Shown: piece by piece, positions 7,905 through 15,487 of the stretch
Position numbering within the stretch: the first letter of the stretch is position 1
Layout: each line of letters opens with the position of its first letter
NCBI RefSeq assembly: GCF_014202505.1
Contig: NZ_JACHGW010000002.1
Location: forward strand, 372,001 to 436,000
Reading direction: 5' to 3'
Source: Armatimonas rosea
GTDB lineage: Bacteria; Armatimonadota; Armatimonadia; Armatimonadales; Armatimonadaceae
DNA length: 64,000 nt
The notes under the pieces: generated by a model
The model's input: only the letters and a program-made list of their open reading frames with translations
Database searches by the model: none
What the model was told of the DNA's origin: nothing
Position numbers and translations under genes: made by a program

Positions 7905-9236
7905 ATGTCTTTTGATGTCACAGTAATCGGGGCGGGGATGGCGGGGAGCGAGGCGGCGTGGCAGGCGGCGCAGCGGGGGGCGAAGGTTCGGCTGGTCGAG
8001 ATGCGGCCCAAGAAGCTGACCCCGGCGCACCAGAGCGACAAGGCGGCGGAGATTGTCTGCTCGAACTCGTTTAAGAGCAACCATATTTCGAATGCGAGCG
8101 GCTTGCTCAAAGATGAGATGCGTAAGCTCGACTCGCTCATCGTGAGCTGCGCCGATGCCACTTCCGTTCCCGCGGGCGAGGCGCTGGCCGTGGACCGGGA
8201 GGCGTTCTCGGAGCTGGTGACCGAGCGGCTCCTGGCGCACCCGAGTATTGAGTTTGTCCGCGACGAAGCCACGGAGATTCCGGGCGAGGGAAAGGTGATT
8301 ATCGCCAGCGGCCCGCTGACCTCCGATGCGCTCGCGGCCCAGATTGGGCAGCTCACCGGGCGCTACGATCTCTATTTCTACGATGCGGTCGCGCCGATTG
8401 TCGATGCCAGCACGATTGACTATACGAAGGTCTTTCGGGCGTCGCGGCGGGGCAAGGGGCTGGAGGCGGACACGTCGGACGATGCGGCCTACCTCAACTG
8501 CCCGATGAACAAGGAGGAGTACACCGCGCTCTGGCAGGCCATCACGGAGGCGGAGCTGGCACCGGTTCACGACTTCGAGGACATCAAGTACTTCGAGGCC
8601 TGCTTGCCTGTCGAGGAGCTGGCGCGGCGCGGCGAGCGGACGCTCTCCTTTGGCCCGCTCAAGCCGGTCGGGCTGGAAGACCCGCGCACGGGGCGTCGCC
8701 CGTGGGCCGTGGTGCAGCTGCGGCAGGAGAACAAGGCGGGGACTCTCTACAACTTAGTCGGCTTCCAGACCCGCATGAAGTGGGGGGCGCAGAAGAAAGT
8801 CCTCCAGCTCATCCCCGGCCTGGAGAACGCGGAGTTCGTGCGCTTTGGGGTCATGCACCGCAACACCTACATCCACTCCCCGAGCCTCCTCGACGCCACG
8901 CTCGCCCTCAAGTCCGACCCACGGATTCGCTTCGCCGGGCAGATTGTCGGGGTGGAGGGGTATCTAGAGTCCGCCGCGATGGGCCTGATCGCCGGCCTTA
9001 ACTCCAGCCGTGAGACACCGATCATCTTCCCGCAGAGCACGTCGCTGGGGTGCCTGACGCACTATGTCGCCCACTACGAAGGCAAGCCCAAGGACTTCGC
9101 GCCCATGAACGCCAACTGGGGCATGATGCCTCCTCTGGAGGGCGACCGCATCCGAGACAAGAAAGAGCGCGGCCGCGCCATGGCCGCCCGAGGCCAAGCT
9201 GATTTCGACAAAGCACGGGAGCAGGTGGGGCTATGA
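7905..9236 (+). CDS. trmFO: TrmFO, folate-dependent tRNA m5U54 methyltransferase
   Basis: 443 residues, the usual family length. It makes 5-methyluridine at position 54 of the tRNA T-loop using methylenetetrahydrofolate and FADH2, in the cytoplasm. The N-terminal FAD-binding Rossmann motif VIGAGMAGSEAAW is at 7-19, followed by the family blocks VEMRPKK, CSNSFKSN with the conserved cysteine near 53, YLNCPMNKEEY, FEACLPVEELARRG, and the C-terminal GLIAGLNSSR and LGCLTHYVAH. The start lies 2 bp after the antitoxin-like gene, with TACAAC at 7892-7897 as a possible -10 only 7 nt upstream. It overlaps the following gene by 4 bp. Very secure assignment. Confidence 0.97.
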   Translation: MSFDVTVIGAGMAGSEAAWQAAQRGAKVRLVEMRPKKLTPAHQSDKAAEIVCSNSFKSNHISNASGLLKDEMRKLDSLIVSCADATSVPAGEALAVDREAFSELVTERLLAHPSIEFVRDEATEIPGEGKVIIASGPLTSDALAAQIGQLTGRYDLYFYDAVAPIVDASTIDYTKVFRASRRGKGLEADTSDDAAYLNCPMNKEEYTALWQAITEAELAPVHDFEDIKYFEACLPVEELARRGERTLSFGPLKPVGLEDPRTGRRPWAVVQLRQENKAGTLYNLVGFQTRMKWGAQKKVLQLIPGLENAEFVRFGVMHRNTYIHSPSLLDATLALKSDPRIRFAGQIVGVEGYLESAAMGLIAGLNSSRETPIIFPQSTSLGCLTHYVAHYEGKPKDFAPMNANWGMMPPLEGDRIRDKKERGRAMAARGQADFDKAREQVGL

Positions 9237-9985
9237 GCCGCCCGACCATGACCGAGGCACTGGCGGCGCTTCGACAGCTCCCGTTGACTTTTTTCCCCGG
9301 AGCGGATAGCGTAGACTTGGAGCAACTGGACGAGGTGCCGGGAGCTACGTCGCCCGATCCCGTGCGTGCGCTGTACGCCGATCACAATGGGTTTTCCGAC
9401 GACGGTTGGCCAACAGAGAGCGCCGAGTTCGCAAGGGGGCATGGAACCCGCTTCACCCTGATGCCCGTGGCGGAGGCGCTGGAGACACGCAGGGCGATTC
9501 TGGAGGAGTGGTTTGAGACGGAGGAAGAGGCCGCCCTCTACACAAACCTGTTGCCTCTGTGGACGGATAGTGCCAACTACATGTGTTACTTCCTTGCAGG
9601 TCCCTTGCAAGGCAGGCTGGGCTTTCTCTTCCACGAGGATCCGTACTTTATTCAGCCGCTCTTCCGAGACATCCCCGCGTTCCTCTGCGACCTTGTCCGC
9701 GAGGCACGAACAGGCAACAACGCTTTCGACTACCCCGCGCAGACGCCGCGCCCGGAGTGGGACGTGGTAGATACCGCGCTCTGTCAGGGATTTATCGAGG
9801 AGTATCTCACCTCGGAGAACCCCTTTCTGCAGCAAAACGCCGCCCGAAATGCCATCTACCTCTGTCCACCGGATCGTCTCTCGCTTCTGGAGCCTCTCCG
9901 AACAACCCCAAGAAACCTGGACGACTACGACTATGAAACCCTCCTGCGTGTGCTGGCAAAACGTGAAGCGGGGGAGCTGACCTAG
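9233..9985 (+). CDS. SMI1/KNR4 (SUKH)-like protein
   Basis: 250 residues. The middle part carries a SUKH-like progression: acidic loop with DHNGFSDDGW, FTLMPVAEALETRRAILEEW, then LLPLWTDSANYMCYFLAG, LGFLFHEDPYFIQPLFRDIPAFL. In this superfamily the 'f.p...d..g..yc.dl' and '.f..F.ll' strands form the core. SUKH proteins are frequent immunity proteins for polymorphic toxins but many have unrelated cytoplasmic roles. No toxin gene is adjacent, and it overlaps trmFO by 4 bp, so an immunity role is unsupported here. The last 70 residues are helical and may be a HEAT-like tail. Confidence 0.65.
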   Translation: MSRPTMTEALAALRQLPLTFFPGADSVDLEQLDEVPGATSPDPVRALYADHNGFSDDGWPTESAEFARGHGTRFTLMPVAEALETRRAILEEWFETEEEAALYTNLLPLWTDSANYMCYFLAGPLQGRLGFLFHEDPYFIQPLFRDIPAFLCDLVREARTGNNAFDYPAQTPRPEWDVVDTALCQGFIEEYLTSENPFLQQNAARNAIYLCPPDRLSLLEPLRTTPRNLDDYDYETLLRVLAKREAGELT

Positions 9986-9995
9986 GAGCGCGTCG

Positions 9996-11027
9996 ATGGG
10001 CCTGGTTCTCGCACGGATCGAGTGGGCACTGGCGCACCCTTGCCCCTTGCGCGACCCGAACAATTCGTACGGGGGTGAGGTTGGATACGCGGCTACTCAT
10101 AGTGATGCACTGCGCTGTGACATCGCAAACCCACCCTATGTAACCCGACAAGCCTACCAGGACATCTATCTGCTTTGGGATTCCTGCAAATTTGCAACGG
10201 GCTCTTTGGGAAGTCGAGCGGACGGCAGAGGGTGGGCGTATCCGGCATGGGGATTCTCCGTGGATCGGCGCTACCGAAAGCAGGGAGGCTGGAAAGGCTT
10301 GCAGATGCTCTGCGGCTCCTGCCCGGCGTGCTCGACAATAGAGGTTGTAGGGTGTACAGGAGGCTTTTCCGATGACGATCACGATGAGGAATATGGGTTT
10401 GTCGAAGACCCTGACCCGTTCGATCTGCTCGTCGAGGAGCAGGGGCTTCGGGGCGAGCTTGCCCGATATTTTCCGGTTACGACGCCACTCTGGTTTGGTC
10501 TCTGGATTCAGCCCATCATGCCTGCGGGGGGCGTCTCTGTCCTCCGTCAGCTCTTCGAGACGATGGAACGCAACGAAGGCAGCCGTAATGGCTGGGAGCT
10601 CTTTGGGCAAGCGGGTTTTCTGCGGGCATTGAAGACGGCGGAGAGAAATGGTCTGGAGCTCCATGTCCATCGCACAGCCGGAGGAACGATTGCGGGACCT
10701 AGGCCGCACTGCCCTCGTTGTAAAGCCGGTATGGAACTCGGTGAGAACTTGACCTGTAAGGTTTGTGGCAATGTCTGCTCCCCACAGGTGGGTAAGTGGG
10801 GCACGGGTCGGCGTGCTCCCTTGAAACCCTTGCTCAAAGAACTGGGCGAGGCACGTTTTATAGAGCTCGTGCGCTGGAGCCTGCTCCCGCAAAAAGCCCC
10901 TGAAGCGCAGCTTGACGAGCTGATGGAAGCGATTCTGGAACGAGAGCGCACGCGGCCGGTGTGGGAAGCGGAGAAGAAACAGTCGCTGAAGGCCATGATC
11001 GCTCGTGCACGAGTCTCGACACCGTAG
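9996..11027 (+). CDS. hypothetical protein with zinc ribbon
   Basis: 343 residues, not matched to a family I know. A CxxC...CxxC knuckle, CPRCKAG followed 11 residues later by CKVCGNVC, lies near 237-260 and should bind one zinc; a further CGSCPAC sits near 107-113. The part between is rich in Asp/His (SDDDHDEEY). It is an unusual hybrid with no membrane segment. AGGAG upstream at about 9984-9988 with 7 nt spacing supports the ATG at 9996, and it follows the SUKH-like gene by 10 bp, so these three may be an operon with trmFO. Function unknown; a nucleic-acid contact through the ribbon is a guess. Confidence 0.65.
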   Translation: MGLVLARIEWALAHPCPLRDPNNSYGGEVGYAATHSDALRCDIANPPYVTRQAYQDIYLLWDSCKFATGSLGSRADGRGWAYPAWGFSVDRRYRKQGGWKGLQMLCGSCPACSTIEVVGCTGGFSDDDHDEEYGFVEDPDPFDLLVEEQGLRGELARYFPVTTPLWFGLWIQPIMPAGGVSVLRQLFETMERNEGSRNGWELFGQAGFLRALKTAERNGLELHVHRTAGGTIAGPRPHCPRCKAGMELGENLTCKVCGNVCSPQVGKWGTGRRAPLKPLLKELGEARFIELVRWSLLPQKAPEAQLDELMEAILERERTRPVWEAEKKQSLKAMIARARVSTP

Positions 11028-11030
11028 ACT

Positions 11031-11105
11031 AGCCCGCACCCGGAGGGTACCCGGGCTTTGCGGCGCGAAGCGTCACTGCAGACGCCGGTTTCCAACCGGC
11101 GGCAC
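11031..11105. repeat. palindromic element E2 between convergent genes
   Basis: Two hairpins: AGCCCG (11031-11036) with CGGGCT (11052-11057), and GCCGGTT/AACCGGC (11084-11090/11094-11100) with a 3-nt loop. About 50 bp (11052-11104) recur in inverse orientation at 21882-21935 with only a few differences. It lies between convergent genes and may also end both transcripts, though no T-run is present. Confidence 0.6.
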
Positions 11106-11854
11106 TAGCGAGCGGGGGCGGCGAGGCGGATTCCGGTGTTGTCGTTCTGGGTGTTGGGGGTGGCCCCGCTCCGGTGGCTGCACTGGAACTTGTCGGTGAA
11201 GTCTGCCCAGCCGCCGCCACGTAGGACACGGAAGTGCTTGCGGGAGGACGCCGGCCCGGTGGGGTCTTTGAGCGGGGATTTTTTGTAGTAGTCCTCGTCG
11301 TACCAGTCCGCGCACCACTCCCAGACATTGCCCGCCATGTCCAATACCCCGTAGGGCGAGGCGCCCTTGCGGTAGCGCCCCACGGTGGCGGTGCCAACCC
11401 GTGGGAGGTTGTTGCTGAAGTTTTTATTGCGCATGAGCAGAAGCGGGAAGTGCCCCCGCGCCGACTCGGGCTTCGACGGTCCCCACGGGTAGAGGCGGCC
11501 GTCGGTGCCGCGTGCCGCCTTCTCCCACTGCGCCTCGGTGGGGAGAGTCAGCCTCGCCCAGTCCGCCAGCGCCCTGGCATCGTCCCAGCTCACATTGACA
11601 ATGGGGTGGTCCTTCTTGGTAAACCCAGGATTGAAGACCGGCGCCTTGGGCAGGGGGCGCTTGGTGGCCCGGCAAAACTCTTCGTAGAGCGCGACGGTCA
11701 CCAGGTTCTTTCCGATACGGTAGGCACCAAGGGCCAGCTTCTGGGCGGGCTTTTCATCGCCGGTAGTGCCCCCCCGGAGAAACTCGCCCTCAGGGATCAG
11801 GATCAGCTCACGTCGGTACTGGTCCAGCATTGGGGTGTTATCACGAAATGGCAT
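11105..11854 (-). CDS. SUMF1/formylglycine-generating-enzyme-like protein
   Basis: 249 residues covering one SUMF1 (FGE-sulfatase) domain: LILIPEGEFLRGG at the start, PIVNVSWDDARALADWARLTLPTEAQWEKAARG, YPWG, the GVLDMAGNVWEW hallmark and RVLRGGGWADF. FGE-type enzymes oxidise a sulfatase cysteine; related domains (EgtB, PvdO) do other oxidations. The distal segment has a single cysteine (QCSHRSG) where true FGE has two, so it is more likely a SUMF1 homologue than a sulfatase activator. AGGAGA 5 nt before the ATG at 11854 supports the start. No signal peptide. No sulfatase gene is nearby. Confidence 0.85.
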   Translation of the reverse strand: MPFRDNTPMLDQYRRELILIPEGEFLRGGTTGDEKPAQKLALGAYRIGKNLVTVALYEEFCRATKRPLPKAPVFNPGFTKKDHPIVNVSWDDARALADWARLTLPTEAQWEKAARGTDGRLYPWGPSKPESARGHFPLLLMRNKNFSNNLPRVGTATVGRYRKGASPYGVLDMAGNVWEWCADWYDEDYYKKSPLKDPTGPASSRKHFRVLRGGGWADFTDKFQCSHRSGATPNTQNDNTGIRLAAPAR

Positions 11855-11977
11855 GGAACTCTCCTGTGGGGGATTTTACCACTGGATTTCTCTCTTGTGG
11901 GAATCTGGTGGAAGAGAGCAAGACACTCCTTGAAGGCTTGGCTTGCCGTTAGGGGGCAATGGAGCAATAATAGAAAC

Positions 11978-13492
11978 ATGAAAGCACAGGCGCAAAAGGT
12001 GGAACTCACTCCCAAGCAACAAAAGGATCTGCTTCCTAATCCCCTCGGGGTGGGCGAGCTACGCCCTCTGGCGGGTATTCAGCTACTGGGGACGTTTCGA
12101 ACCGCTGCCGAGGTCGAGGAGCCTGAGGTCAAGGTTGCCTCCGAGGGCGACCGGGTGGTGGCGATCTGGCGGGCGAAGGAGCTACTCCAGGTCGCGGTGA
12201 GCACGGATGGCGGGAGCCGCTACACCGTGACCGCGCTCTCTGTGGGGGCACAGCCAAGCTCGATTGAGGGCTTCGCTTGGCAACCTCAAGTCGCACTGGG
12301 CGACGGGTTTATCCTGATTGCCTATGTCCAGCGACGGCACTTGCTGGTGCAGACCAGCACCGATGGGAGCCGCTTTAGCCCCCCTGTGATCGTCGCGAGC
12401 AATCTCTCAGAACAGCTCAATCGGACCGTGGGGGAGCGCTACCCGCTCCTCGCCTACAGCGAGGGGGGCTTTGGGATTGTCTGGCTGGAGACGGTTGGGA
12501 TGCAGGATCAGGTGAAGTTCGCTCGACTGGAGCCGCGGAACTTCGCGCGCCAGAGTGTGCCTGAAGGGGGAACCCGACTCTCATCGGTACCGCTTCGTCG
12601 TCTCACCCTTACGCCCACCACCCTCAGCCGCGCTGAGTTCTCGGCTAGTGCGCCCCAGATTCTCGTGTCGGGCCGGGAGCTACGGGTCTTCTTTACCGAG
12701 GATCAGAACCCGGAGTACGTACTGGCAATGGCGACCAGCCACGACGGCGGGCGCACCTTCGATACCCTAGCCTCCGCGGCGGAGGGGGACAGTGGGCTCT
12801 TGGGGGAGCGTCGCCGCAAAGGCACCGTGGGGAGTGTCACCAAGCCGCTGACAGAGCAGATGCCCTTCAAGTTTGCGGCTCCGGTTCTGCTACCGGGGCG
12901 CGGGGAGTTTCTGCCCACCCGTCTCAAGGCCTATCGCGACGGAGTACCCCTCTGGGTGCTGGCTCCCGAGAGCGCGGCCCAGGGGCTGTTCCGGGGAAGG
13001 CTACGCAACCTGGTGATTCCCCAGACCTCGGCTCGCCCCGAGCCGGAGGCACGGCGAGAAGAGCGCCGCTTTGAGCGCTTCTGGCCTCAGAACTTCCAGG
13101 TTGTTCCCAGTGTCGCTGGCGTGCAGGTCTTCTATGTGGATGGCTGGGAGAACCCGACTCGCCAGCTCACGCGGGTGTGGACCTCCGCGATTGTCGAGGG
13201 ACGTGGGGTCTCTCCCAACGTGTCCTTCTCCGACGAAGGAATGCTCTCGCTCGGGTCGGGCGTCTCGGGGGAGCAGGCGGTACTTCTGGCGTGCCAGAAG
13301 ACTGCTGAGGGCTTTGCGCTGAGGTCGCGCTGGGTACGCGGGGCCAACCCACTGGGAGACTGGCAGCTCGTGACATCGGTTCCCGGGGCCGTCACGTTCT
13401 TCCTGCTCACTCCCACGACACGGGGGATGGCAGCGCTCTGGCTGGAAGGGCTCAAGCTCCAAGCGGCCTTCCTCCCTGCACCCCGCCTTTAG
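11978..13492 (+). CDS. sialidase-like (Asp-box) beta-propeller protein
   Basis: 504 residues from the ATG at 11978. At least three Asp-box-type turns are visible: STDGGSRY, STDGSRF and SHDGGRTF, the S-x-D-x-G-x-x-F pattern of BNR/sialidase propellers. Strands of the type VVAIWRAKELLQVAVS and FGIVWLE repeat along the chain. There is no signal peptide, no catalytic Arg triad or Tyr that I can assign, so this is a propeller of unknown ligand rather than a demonstrated glycosidase. The start was placed downstream of the long open frame antisense to the SUMF1 gene because coding character begins there; GGAG lies 13 nt upstream, which is distant. Confidence 0.75.
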   Translation: MKAQAQKVELTPKQQKDLLPNPLGVGELRPLAGIQLLGTFRTAAEVEEPEVKVASEGDRVVAIWRAKELLQVAVSTDGGSRYTVTALSVGAQPSSIEGFAWQPQVALGDGFILIAYVQRRHLLVQTSTDGSRFSPPVIVASNLSEQLNRTVGERYPLLAYSEGGFGIVWLETVGMQDQVKFARLEPRNFARQSVPEGGTRLSSVPLRRLTLTPTTLSRAEFSASAPQILVSGRELRVFFTEDQNPEYVLAMATSHDGGRTFDTLASAAEGDSGLLGERRRKGTVGSVTKPLTEQMPFKFAAPVLLPGRGEFLPTRLKAYRDGVPLWVLAPESAAQGLFRGRLRNLVIPQTSARPEPEARREERRFERFWPQNFQVVPSVAGVQVFYVDGWENPTRQLTRVWTSAIVEGRGVSPNVSFSDEGMLSLGSGVSGEQAVLLACQKTAEGFALRSRWVRGANPLGDWQLVTSVPGAVTFFLLTPTTRGMAALWLEGLKLQAAFLPAPRL

Positions 13493-13526
13493 CACCCAGC
13501 GCTCCGCCATCGATAAAGCCCTCACG

Positions 13527-14297
13527 ATGAAAGATGACCTGGGCGACCGTATGAAGCGCGACTACGAGAGCCGCACGCGCTTCCTACTACCGCGCCGCAC
13601 TTACACGCTGCTCCGTATCGACGGTAAGGCGTTCCACACCTACACGCGCGGCTGCGCCCGCCCCTACGACCTGGAGCTCATGGCCGATATGGATCGGGCT
13701 GCCGCCGCGCTCTGCAAGGAGGCGCAGGGTGCCGCGCTCGGCTATGTCCAGAGCGATGAGATCAGCGTGCTTCTGACAGACTTTAGCGACACGGGCACCG
13801 AGGCGTGGTTCGACGGCAACCTCCAGAAGCTGGCCTCGATCTCGGCGAGCCTTGTCACCGCGCACTTCAACGCCGCCCGCATTGCCCGTGGTGTTGCGGA
13901 TAAACTAGCTGTCTTTGATGCGCGGGTCTGGACCATTCCAATGCCAGTCGAGGTGGAGAACTACTTTATCTGGCGCCAGCAGGACGCCACCCGCAACGCG
14001 ATCTCGATGACGGCGCACGCCCACTTCTCGCACGCCTCGCTCCAGGGGCTCTCCACGGATCAGCTGCAGGAGCGGCTCTTTGCGGAGAAAGGCATCAACT
14101 TCAACGACCTGCCGGTCGGCTTCAAGCGTGGCCGGGTGATCGAGCGCCAGACCCGCGAGGAGCCCGTGACCTACACGCATAAGCGTACCGGCGAGGAGCA
14201 GAGCGCGCTGGCTCTGCGGAGCGCCTGGGGCTCGGTCGAGCCGCCCGTCTTCACGCGGGATCGCCCGTGGTTGAAGGAGCGCATTCCGGTACACTAG
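13527..14297 (+). CDS. Thg1-like 3'-5' tRNA nucleotidyltransferase
   Basis: 256 residues. Thg1 enzymes add G to the 5' end of tRNA-His in eukaryotes; bacterial and archaeal Thg1-like proteins (TLPs) repair 5'-truncated tRNAs by templated 3'-5' addition. The catalytic metal site is visible as LLRIDGKAFHTYTRG (Asp near 32) and GYVQSDEISVLL (Asp near 77), and KLASISASLVTAHFN and RNAISMTAHAHFSH are characteristic family blocks. Length matches the family. Upstream is a 34-bp gap after the propeller gene; downstream lies a truncated DUF1016 gene 4 bp away. The assignment is strong; whether its role is repair or tRNA-His maturation cannot be told from sequence. Confidence 0.93.
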   Translation: MKDDLGDRMKRDYESRTRFLLPRRTYTLLRIDGKAFHTYTRGCARPYDLELMADMDRAAAALCKEAQGAALGYVQSDEISVLLTDFSDTGTEAWFDGNLQKLASISASLVTAHFNAARIARGVADKLAVFDARVWTIPMPVEVENYFIWRQQDATRNAISMTAHAHFSHASLQGLSTDQLQERLFAEKGINFNDLPVGFKRGRVIERQTREEPVTYTHKRTGEEQSALALRSAWGSVEPPVFTRDRPWLKERIPVH

Positions 14298-14301
14298 GCG
14301 C

Positions 14302-14694
14302 ATGGATGCTAGGCAAGTAGAGCTTCTTCCCACCGGCTACGACGCGCTCTTGAAGGCCATCAAGGAGCGAGTGAGCACCGTGCAGGTCCGCGCCGCCGTG
14401 GCGGTCAACACCGAACTGGTCCGTCTGTACTGGAGCATTGGGCACGACATTCTTCAGAAGCAACAAGCAGAGGGCTGGGGCAGCAAGGTGATTGACCGCC
14501 TCTCCCGCGACCTAAAAGCATCGTTTCCGACGATGCAGGGATTCTCGCGAACAAGCTTGTTGTATATGCGCGCTTTTGCTGCCGCTTGGCCAGACGAGGC
14601 AATTGTCCAACGGGTCGTTGGACAATTGCCATGGCGGCAAAACATCGCCTTGCTGGACAAGCTCAAAGACCCGGAGCTGCGGCTCTGGAGCTAA
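14302..14694 (+). pseudogene. truncated DUF1016 (YhcG-type) nuclease N-terminal domain
   Basis: 130 residues matching only the N-terminal domain of DUF1016/YhcG proteins: RAAVAVNTELVRLYWSIGHDI, then GWGSKVIDRLSRDLK, FPTMQGFSRTSLLYMRAF and LPWRQNIALLDKLKDPELRLW. Full-length members are about 340-370 residues and carry a PDDEXK nuclease domain after this point; here a stop follows at once and the ATP-grasp gene begins 18 bp later, so the nuclease half has been deleted. TACACT at 14290-14295, 6 nt before the ATG, may be a promoter, so a helical stub could still be made. DUF1016 genes are common in defence and restriction regions. Confidence 0.8.
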
Positions 14695-14712
14695 TCGAGG
14701 GAAACTAACGCG

Positions 14713-15483
14713 ATGCCGACACTGATTGTCCCGGATCGGGCGAGCAACCCGGATATCAAGGCGCTGCAGGAGGCGGCTGTCGCGCGGGGGTGGCGGTTTG
14801 CTCCCGTGCGCTACCAGCTCCCTGAGGGCTTTGCGTCCGATCAGCCGGTCCTCTACGGCGACCCGCTGTTTTGCGATATTGTCGCGGCGCAGCTGGGGGT
14901 GCGGCTCTTGGAGCCCGCCGATGATTTCCTGGTGCGCCTGCCGGATGCGTGGCGACTGCGCCACGTCGCGCTCACGACCCTGACCGAGGCGCGGCTCTGG
15001 GAGAGTGGCCCGGTCTTTGCCAAGCCCGCGGCGGATAAGTCGTTTCCGGCGCGGGTCTATGCTAGCGGTGCAGCGCTCCCGGGTGAGGAAGTCGTTCCCG
15101 GAACGACGCCCGTCCTGCTCTCCGAGCCCGTCCACTGGGAGGTCGAGTGGCGGCTGTTTGTGTGTGCGGGTAAAATCGTCACCCGCTCGCCGTACTTCCG
15201 CGACGGCAAGCTAGACTCGGTGGCGCGCCCCGACGAGCTCGGGGAGCTGCGGAGCTTCACCAAGGCACTGCTCCCCGAGCTTGAGGGACTCCTGCCTCCC
15301 GTGATGGTTCTCGATATCGGCAAGATTGTGGGCAAGGGCTGGGCGGTGGTCGAGGCCAACCCGGCGTGGGCCAGTGGGCTCTACGCCTGCGATCCGAAAC
15401 AGACACTCACCGCACTCGCGCTGGCCACGGTTCCCGGCGATACCCAAAGCGCTTGGCTGCGCCCCGCCGCGCTTCTGGAGTAG
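14713..15483 (+). CDS. ATP-grasp domain protein (DUF4343-like)
   Basis: 256 residues. The ATP-grasp signature is spread over VFAKPAADKSFPARVY (Lys near 98-103), HWEVEWRLFVCAGKI (about 141-155) and VMVLDIGK ... AVVEANPAWASGLY (about 198-225), the last with the Glu-x-Asn that binds metal. The overall form matches the DUF4343 group of small ATP-grasp proteins, which use ATP to ligate or activate an unknown acid. GAGGGA (14697-14702) is 10 nt upstream of the ATG. It is convergent with the cyclase gene, 4 bp apart. Cytoplasmic; substrate unknown. Confidence 0.85.
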   Translation: MPTLIVPDRASNPDIKALQEAAVARGWRFAPVRYQLPEGFASDQPVLYGDPLFCDIVAAQLGVRLLEPADDFLVRLPDAWRLRHVALTTLTEARLWESGPVFAKPAADKSFPARVYASGAALPGEEVVPGTTPVLLSEPVHWEVEWRLFVCAGKIVTRSPYFRDGKLDSVARPDELGELRSFTKALLPELEGLLPPVMVLDIGKIVGKGWAVVEANPAWASGLYACDPKQTLTALALATVPGDTQSAWLRPAALLE

Positions 15484-15487
15484 AAGG

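Noticed and set aside
11234-11977. A long forward open frame continuing upstream of the propeller gene
   Set aside because: It runs antisense to the SUMF1 gene, whose reading is strongly supported by family motifs. Coding character on the plus strand starts only at about 11978.
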